NCBI GenBank assembly: GCA_029881835.1 | Contig: JAOULV010000024.1 | Coordinates: forward strand, 1 to 10,703 | DNA length: 10,703 nucleotides | Source: Rhodospirillaceae bacterium | Lineage (GTDB): Bacteria; Pseudomonadota; Alphaproteobacteria; Rhodospirillales; Magnetovibrionaceae | Direction of reading: 5' to 3' | Shown here: positions 6,446-10,703 of the stretch, one piece after another | How the letters are laid out: the number at the start of each line of letters is the position of its first letter | How positions within the stretch are numbered: the first letter of the stretch is position 1 | Made by a program: the position numbers and the translations under genes | The notes under the pieces: model-generated | Told to the model about the DNA's origin: nothing | What the model saw: the letters and a program-made list of their open reading frames with translations, nothing else | Databases searched by the model: none

Positions 6446-7060
6446 CTATTTTGTACTTATATCGTGGACAAAACGGGCAAATATATCCTCAACCGCCTTT
6501 TCCACCGCCGTAATTACCGAACCGACCGAATTGTTGTCTGCCGCAATCTTTGATTCATATTCGTTCAGCACCACAAGCTCGCCGTCCAAATTGCGCCTAA
6601 GGCCAATTTCAAACGAAGCTACGCCTGTGTATTTATTGCCGGTATATATTTCCAATCGCTTAATCCGGCCCAAAACCGAATAATCAGAAGACACCCGCAT
6701 TTCCGGCGTTACGACCCGATTGGCAACATTGGTGGCACGAAGATAACTGACAAGGGCATCTTTAATAAGCGTTGGCGGAGCTTCAATCCAGAAATGATAA
6801 TTGTATTCACTAACCGAATTAGGGTTGGCATCGCTGCTATAAAGAATTGGGCGATTTGAAACCGAGCCATCGGCGACAAAACGCGATACCTCAACCGTTG
6901 CATCTTGCAAGGCACTGCCTTGTTGGTTTGTTGTTGGTTGCGGCGCAATGCGATAAAAATTATCTTGCGGTACGCTTGGCGCTGACGCGCACGCATTTAG
7001 CGCAAACAGCGAAACCACAACAGCCAACGATGAGAATATTTTTTTCATGCTTTTATCCAT
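6446..7060 (-). CDS. ABC-type transport auxiliary lipoprotein (PqiC/DUF330-like)
   Basis: The protein has 204 residues with a basic start (MDKSMKK), a hydrophobic stretch and the lipobox LNAC at 21-24, so Cys24 should be lipidated. The mature part (FYRIAPQP, then VEVSRFVADGSVSNRPILYS, then WIEAPPTLIKDALVSYLRAT) fits the PqiC/DUF330 family of outer-membrane lipoproteins that pair with MCE-domain lipid transporters. Position confirms this: it follows the MlaD-like gene by 38 bases on the same strand. It probably receives or docks the MCE protein at the outer membrane. AAGGA at 7069-7073, eight bases upstream, supports the ATG at 7060 over the internal Met5. It is the last gene of the transporter operon before the PEPC gene. 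Confidence 0.85.
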   Translation of the reverse strand: MDKSMKKIFSSLAVVVSLFALNACASAPSVPQDNFYRIAPQPTTNQQGSALQDATVEVSRFVADGSVSNRPILYSSDANPNSVSEYNYHFWIEAPPTLIKDALVSYLRATNVANRVVTPEMRVSSDYSVLGRIKRLEIYTGNKYTGVASFEIGLRRNLDGELVVLNEYESKIAADNNSVGSVITAVEKAVEDIFARFVHDISTK

Positions 7061-7098
7061 TTTTTCTGTCCTTCAGAAAATTGGGTTATTTAAAACCA

Positions 7099-8019
7099 TT
7101 ACTGTCCGGGACCTTTTTCAGATGGTGCCGACCCGGAAAGCAAAAGCCCTGGGTTTTGCCTTATTTCACGACTAAATTCGAACATATTGCGCGCGGTGCC
7201 TTCAAGATTTTGATTAACCGCATCAACATGACGGGCCAGTGAATCTGCCACATGCTTTAGATCGGCAATTGATTGGCGTACCTGGGCGCGATTTTCGCCT
7301 ACCATTGATCCGGTTGTATCAAGCAACTTATCAAGTTTGGCTTGGGTTTCGCCTAAATCTTTTGCCAACGTGGCAAAATTGGCCGTTCCTTCGTCAATGT
7401 TTTTGGCAATACGTGGCGCACGTTCAGACAGGTCATCGGCAAGGGCTGCAAATTTTTTGACCATACGCTCGCCGTCTTCTTCCATTAGCACCCCAACGGT
7501 TTCAACCGTGGCTGCAAATGAATCTGCGGTACGGTTTATGGTCGCCAGTAGCGGACGGATATCGTTTTCGGCAATACTGTTAACCTCGCCCGCCATATCG
7601 GACATTACGGAAAACAAATCAGCGGCTTCGCGTCCGGCAACCTGTGCGCCGGGTTTTAGCGCGGTTGCTGATTTTCCGGCATCTATGTTTATGGAAATGG
7701 CGGAAAGAAGCCCAGCCGCACCAATGCGCGCAATGGAATCACTTGGGATTTGCCATCCTTCGGTAACTTCGAAATTAACCTTAAATTTCATGGCCCCGCC
7801 TTCAACGATGGGGATTACCTCTTCCACTTGGCCAACGGGGTAACCTTCATAAAAAACCTGGGTCCCGAACTTTACCCCGGTAACGTTGCTGTAAATGGAA
7901 AAATATTTATCCGTTGCCCCGGTCTGCCCGGTTAGCGTGGCAACGGCCATTATTATGCCGACCAGCGCGGCAATAACAAAGCCGCCAACCGCAACGTAGT
8001 TCATTTTTGGCGTGTTCAT
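7099..8019 (-). CDS. mlaD: MlaD-like MCE-domain protein
   Basis: This 306-residue protein is the substrate-binding MCE subunit of an Mla-type phospholipid transporter. One N-terminal membrane anchor (about 8-29) is followed by a single MCE domain (about 38-116; it includes GVKFGTQVFYEGYPVGQV and IARIGAAGLLSAISINID). Residues 150-290 form a long, charged, helix-rich coiled-coil region containing repeated DLSERAPRIAKNID-type heptads. E. coli MlaD is about 180 residues with a short tail, so the long tail here resembles PqiB/YebT-like or organelle TGD2-type proteins that may span more periplasm. Known MCE proteins form hexamers around a hydrophobic channel. The start overlaps the MlaF stop in an ATGA (8016-8019), and an AAGGGGGG-type ribosome site precedes it. 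The short C-terminal tail (SGSAPSEKGPGQ) looks disordered. Confidence 0.92.
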   Translation of the reverse strand: MNTPKMNYVAVGGFVIAALVGIIMAVATLTGQTGATDKYFSIYSNVTGVKFGTQVFYEGYPVGQVEEVIPIVEGGAMKFKVNFEVTEGWQIPSDSIARIGAAGLLSAISINIDAGKSATALKPGAQVAGREAADLFSVMSDMAGEVNSIAENDIRPLLATINRTADSFAATVETVGVLMEEDGERMVKKFAALADDLSERAPRIAKNIDEGTANFATLAKDLGETQAKLDKLLDTTGSMVGENRAQVRQSIADLKHVADSLARHVDAVNQNLEGTARNMFEFSREIRQNPGLLLSGSAPSEKGPGQ

Positions 8020-8879
8020 GCCAACCCCCCTTTTACATCTTCTCCGGTAAGTCTCTTCATATATTCATCCGGGTCAATGGTTTGATCTTCCGAACGGCGA
8101 TTTAACAAGTTTTGTATGCGTTCGGATGGATGATTTCGTATTTCTTCAACCGTTCCTTGAAATAATATATCACCACGGTCGAGCATAGTAATTCTATCGG
8201 CAATTTTAAATGCGCTTTCCAATTCATGGGTAACCACAACAATGGTCATGCCCATTGCTTCGCGCAACGTAAGTATAAGATCATCAAGCGCACTAGAAAC
8301 CACCGGATCAAGCCCGGCTGACGGTTCATCAAAGAAAAGTATTTTTGGGTCCATGACAATGGCGCGCGCCACGGCGGCGCGTTTTATCATGCCGCCGGAA
8401 AGTTCAGACGGCATAAGGTTTTCAAACCCGGCAAGGCTTACAACTTCAAGCTTCATCCGCGCCATAATTTCCATGGTTTTACGGTCCAAATTGGTGTGCT
8501 CATAAAGCGGTAGCATAATATTTTCGCCAACCGTCATTGAGCTGAATAGCGCGCCACCCTGAAACGCCACCCCAAGCTTTTTTCGCATATTGAAAAAATC
8601 TTTTTTAGATATCTTTCCTATATCGTGGCCAAGAATGTTAATGGTACCGGACGTTTGTTTTTCCAACGCCATAAGATAACGCAGCAAGGTTGATTTGCCC
8701 GAACCCGACCCCCCCATGATAACCATTATTTCACCTTCGCGAATATCAAGGCTTACATCATTGAGTATCCTTCTTGTGCCGTAATAGGTAACAAGATTCC
8801 TTACCTCAATCACGTTGCCGGGCGTGATGGTTGGGGCATTTTCGTCTTGTTGTTGTGTGGATTGTTGTGTGGATGGCAT
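8016..8879 (-). CDS. mlaF: MlaF-like ABC transporter ATPase
   Basis: This is the ATP-hydrolysing subunit of the Mla-type transporter, acting on the cytoplasmic face of the inner membrane. Numbered from ATG 8879 (287 residues): Walker A GGSGSGKST (56-64), Q-loop AFQGG (105-109), signature LSGGM (160-164), Walker B ILFFDEP (180-186), and H-loop VTHE (216-219). LSGGM instead of LSGGQ is usual in MlaF/MCE-type ATPases. The C-terminal extension (after about 255) resembles the tail that wraps the neighbouring ATPase in MlaFEDB. Start choice: AAGGA at 8889-8893 is nine bases from ATG 8879 but only three from ATG 8885, so the former is preferred; the latter would add two residues. The first ~20 residues are rich in Gln, Ser and Thr and precede the domain. 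It is 20 bases after the MlaE stop and overlaps MlaD by four bases. Confidence 0.93.
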   Translation of the reverse strand: MPSTQQSTQQQDENAPTITPGNVIEVRNLVTYYGTRRILNDVSLDIREGEIMVIMGGSGSGKSTLLRYLMALEKQTSGTINILGHDIGKISKKDFFNMRKKLGVAFQGGALFSSMTVGENIMLPLYEHTNLDRKTMEIMARMKLEVVSLAGFENLMPSELSGGMIKRAAVARAIVMDPKILFFDEPSAGLDPVVSSALDDLILTLREAMGMTIVVVTHELESAFKIADRITMLDRGDILFQGTVEEIRNHPSERIQNLLNRRSEDQTIDPDEYMKRLTGEDVKGGLA

Positions 8880-8899
8880 TTGCATTTATCCTTGGGCCC

Positions 8900-9715
8900 T
8901 TACCTTGTGACCATGAAAGCAAAAAGCATATCGGTAACCACCAATGCTGAAATGCAATGAACAACCGCGCGGGTTGTTGCCTTGCCCACACCTTCGGCGC
9001 CGCCACGAACCATAAAACCGTTAAGAACGCCAATCAGCGCTATCAACACGGCAAAAATTACGCTTTTGCCCAGACCGTGCATAAGGTCATCAACCGAAAG
9101 TATGTCTATGGTCTGGTCAATGTAGGCGGCCATAGAAATATCCAGAGCAACCCCAACATAAACCCCCGCCGCCCAAAGGCCCACCACGTCGCCAAAAAAT
9201 GTAAGCGCCGGAACCATAATAAGGCAGCCCAATAATGCCGGAACAACCAAGAAACGAACCGGGTTTATTCCCATTACTTCCAAGGCATCAATTTCTTGGC
9301 TTATTTTCATGGTACCAAGGCGTGCGGCCAAAGCCGAACCGGACCTGCCGGCAACCAAAATGCCGGTTATCAATGGGCCGAATTCACGCACCATGGAAAA
9401 CGCGATACCAATTACAACCCGGCTTTCGGCACCAAATATTTTAAGCGTGTAAATGCCTTGTATGGCTAACATAATGCCGATGGTGCCGGCCATCATGCCG
9501 ACAATGGGAATTGCGCGAATTCCGATTTCCATCATTTCGCTAAAGACCGAAGCAACCCTAACCGGTTGTTTGAGGTTTGGCCCCATAACCAGCCAGTAAA
9601 TGCTGTCAGATAACATCACGCCATAGCGGCCGACTTCTTCAAGTATGCCTACCGCCGAGCGGCCGACACGGTCAAAAAATCTGGATGATGCTTTTTGTTC
9701 GACTTCGTTGGCCAT
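8900..9715 (-). CDS. mlaE: MlaE-like ABC transporter permease
   Basis: This is the inner-membrane permease of an Mla-type (MlaE family) lipid transporter. Numbered from ATG 9715 (271 residues), the conserved segment REFGPLITGILVAGRSGSAL with the following ARLGTMKISQEIDALEVMGI (about 110-150) is the family hallmark and contacts the ATPase. About five or six hydrophobic segments follow an amphipathic N-terminal helix (SRFFDRVGRSAVGILEEVGR). The start is uncertain. ATG 9736 (278 residues) overlaps the STAS gene by 14 bases, while ATG 9715 lies seven bases after its stop; neither has a good ribosome site, so translation is probably coupled to the STAS gene. In-frame codons upstream to 9820 lie inside the STAS gene and are not family-like. 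The MlaF gene follows after 14-20 bases. Confidence 0.92.
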   Translation of the reverse strand: MANEVEQKASSRFFDRVGRSAVGILEEVGRYGVMLSDSIYWLVMGPNLKQPVRVASVFSEMMEIGIRAIPIVGMMAGTIGIMLAIQGIYTLKIFGAESRVVIGIAFSMVREFGPLITGILVAGRSGSALAARLGTMKISQEIDALEVMGINPVRFLVVPALLGCLIMVPALTFFGDVVGLWAAGVYVGVALDISMAAYIDQTIDILSVDDLMHGLGKSVIFAVLIALIGVLNGFMVRGGAEGVGKATTRAVVHCISALVVTDMLFAFMVTR

Positions 9716-9722
9716 GTCAGGT

Positions 9723-10061
9723 TCAATTTTCACCATTCGCAGAAATGGCATTTTCCAATGTATCGTGAATAACAAACACGCCATCAAGGCGCGCCAGTTT
9801 AAGCACCCTAAGTGGGGCATCGCCTATGGCGGCCAAAGAAAACCCTAAATTTTTGGATCGTGCGGTTTGAAATGCCTCAACCAGCGACGCAACGCCAGAA
9901 CTGTCTATATAGCTGACGTCAGACATTTCGACCACCAGCGGTTTTTTATTGGCAATTAAACCCAACAATTCACCCCTTAGTTTAGGTGAAGTCTGTAGGT
10001 CTATTTCACCACTAAGCGCAACTACGTTAACGCCCGCCGTTTCTGAAACTGATATTTCCAT
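9723..10061 (-). CDS. STAS-domain protein (anti-sigma antagonist / MlaB-like)
   Basis: The 112-residue protein is one STAS domain. It has the family pattern ALSGEIDLQTSPKLRGEL (15-32), a beta-strand VVEMSD, then YIDSSGVASLVEAF (51-64), where Ser54/Ser55 sit at the site phosphorylated in RsbV/SpoIIAA proteins. In partner switching, the unphosphorylated STAS protein binds a HATPase kinase to release a target; phosphorylation stops this. In E. coli Mla, MlaB is a STAS subunit bound to MlaF. This protein is placed to do either: the HATPase gene is upstream and the permease gene overlaps or abuts its 3' end. The start is clear, with GGGGAGAGG ending a few bases before ATG 10061 (GGAG spacing five). 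It does not overlap the HATPase gene, 89 bases away. I infer an MlaB-like or dual role; the family call itself is firm. Confidence 0.9.
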   Translation of the reverse strand: MEISVSETAGVNVVALSGEIDLQTSPKLRGELLGLIANKKPLVVEMSDVSYIDSSGVASLVEAFQTARSKNLGFSLAAIGDAPLRVLKLARLDGVFVIHDTLENAISANGEN

Positions 10062-10150
10062 TCCCTCTCCCCTGAACGCTGAACAATTTTTTAAGCCATT
10101 TTGGCTGTTATTGTATTTTCTTAAATTTAGTCCACTGTTCTTATTTCATC

Positions 10151-10703
10151 TTATTTCAATGATTTGGTGAGCACCAGAAGGTTTCCTTCGTTATTTTTTT
10201 TACCATCATCGGGAACCTTGAATTCAACCTTGTCCATTACCTCGTTTATAAAATGGGTTCCAAGCCCGCCAGGACGAACATCACCCAAGTCACGCGGGTG
10301 TATTTTTTCAGGGTCAACCCTTTGGGCAAAATCACGAATTTCTATTATAAGCGATTGTGCATTACGGGATATGTTTATAATCATATCCCCGGCATTTACA
10401 CCATCATAAGCGTGCCTGATGACATTTTGACAGGCTTCATCAACCGCCAGCACTATATCTTGCGTGGCATCATTACTAAAACCACAATTTGCCGAAGCAC
10501 TTTCTGCCACCCGACGCACAAGCTTAAGGCTTTCGGCGGTGGCGGGAACCACAATCTTGGCCATTCTTCCATAACCACCGGACCCATCAGATTTATTTTT
10601 ATTATCTTGTTTGGTGTTTTTCTTTTTACGCTTGGCAAATGCCATGGCGTCATCAACAACCAAAATCGTTACATCATCGCGAAGCGCACTTGAACCATCT
10701 TTA
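10151..10703 (-). CDS. SpoIIE-type phosphatase fused to HATPase anti-sigma kinase (5' truncated)
   Basis: The frame is open from the right edge of the window, so the 5' end is missing (183 residues visible). Residues 1-16 (KDGSSALRDDVTILVV) look like the end of a PP2C/SpoIIE phosphatase domain, where DDVT/DDIT-LLV is the usual final strand. Residues 19-46 are a linker rich in Lys, Asn and Gly. From Met47 (10564) a HATPase_c_2 domain follows: AVDEACQNVIRHAY is the N-box with its Glu and Asn, IRDFAQRVDP stands in place of the usual DxGxG G1 box, and RPGGLGTHFI is the G2 box. Such kinases phosphorylate STAS antagonists, and the phosphatase reverses it. The STAS gene is next downstream. A separate HATPase translated from TTG 10663, ATG 10645 or ATG 10564 cannot be excluded. 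Confidence 0.75.
   Translation of the reverse strand, partial: KDGSSALRDDVTILVVDDAMAFAKRKKKNTKQDNKNKSDGSGGYGRMAKIVVPATAESLKLVRRVAESASANCGFSNDATQDIVLAVDEACQNVIRHAYDGVNAGDMIINISRNAQSLIIEIRDFAQRVDPEKIHPRDLGDVRPGGLGTHFINEVMDKVEFKVPDDGKKNNEGNLLVLTKSLK
10565..10648 (-). other. Lysine-rich low-complexity linker
   Basis: Residues 19-46 of the visible protein contain nine lysines or arginines in the first two thirds (AKRKKKNTKQDNKNK) and then SDGSGGYGR. The segment connects the end of the phosphatase-like strand to the HATPase domain and has no stop in frame. It looks disordered and positively charged. Confidence 0.6.

Noticed and set aside
8709..8715. A run of seven identical bases within the MlaF Walker A codons, considered as a phase-variation tract.
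   Set aside because: It simply encodes the two glycines of the conserved P-loop; seven bases is short for a switching tract and the frame is intact.
9737..9820. An upstream extension of the MlaE reading frame starting at ATG 9820.
   Set aside because: It lies wholly inside the STAS gene, the 28 added residues have no resemblance to MlaE N-termini, and no ribosome site precedes it.
10094..10106. AGCCA/TGGCT hairpin in the gap between the HATPase and STAS genes, considered as a terminator.
   Set aside because: On the minus strand it is followed by A-rich sequence, not a U-run, and the stem has only five pairs.

Overview
The window looks like a piece of an alphaproteobacterial chromosome of moderate to low GC. 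The clearest pointers are a GapR/DUF2312 protein (a family typical of Alphaproteobacteria), an alphaproteobacterial-style short N-formylglutamate amidohydrolase, and a SpoIIE phosphatase/HATPase/STAS partner-switching set. I cannot place it below class; a Rhodospirillales-like or marine lineage is only a guess. I see no rRNA, tRNA, CRISPR array, insertion sequence or phage gene.

Left part, plus strand (1-3343). The window opens with the last 33 codons of a protein that ends like an outer-membrane beta-barrel. A 371-base gap follows, holding five inverted repeats, one of which contains a perfect TGTGA-N6-TCACA site. Next come a small lipoprotein of unknown function (474-857), an N-formylglutamate amidohydrolase family protein (912-1739), a YbdK-type carboxylate-amine ligase (1835-2968, probably starting at TTG) and GapR (3101-3343). 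The hydrolase and the ligase are a plausible functional pair acting on glutamyl or amide-type substrates.

Right part, minus strand (10703 down to 3359). Read in the direction of transcription: a 5'-truncated protein whose frame runs from the end of a SpoIIE/PP2C phosphatase domain through a lysine-rich linker into an anti-sigma-type HATPase domain; a STAS protein with the DSSG phosphorylation motif; MlaE-like permease; MlaF-like ATPase; MlaD-like MCE protein; a PqiC/DUF330-type lipoprotein; and, after a structured 141-base gap, a divergent phosphoenolpyruvate carboxylase. The transporter genes are tightly packed (14-base gap, ATGA overlap, 38-base gap), so they are almost certainly one operon. 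It converges on gapR with only 15 bases between the stop codons.

Two points deserve most attention. First, a phosphatase/kinase/STAS partner-switching module is placed directly against an Mla-type lipid transporter whose known relatives use a STAS subunit (MlaB), suggesting that phosphorylation of the STAS protein could gate lipid transport. Second, the PEPC-like protein keeps the fold motifs and several catalytic residues, but an alignment by eye shows the catalytic loop changed at the positions of the essential His and Arg, so its activity is in doubt.
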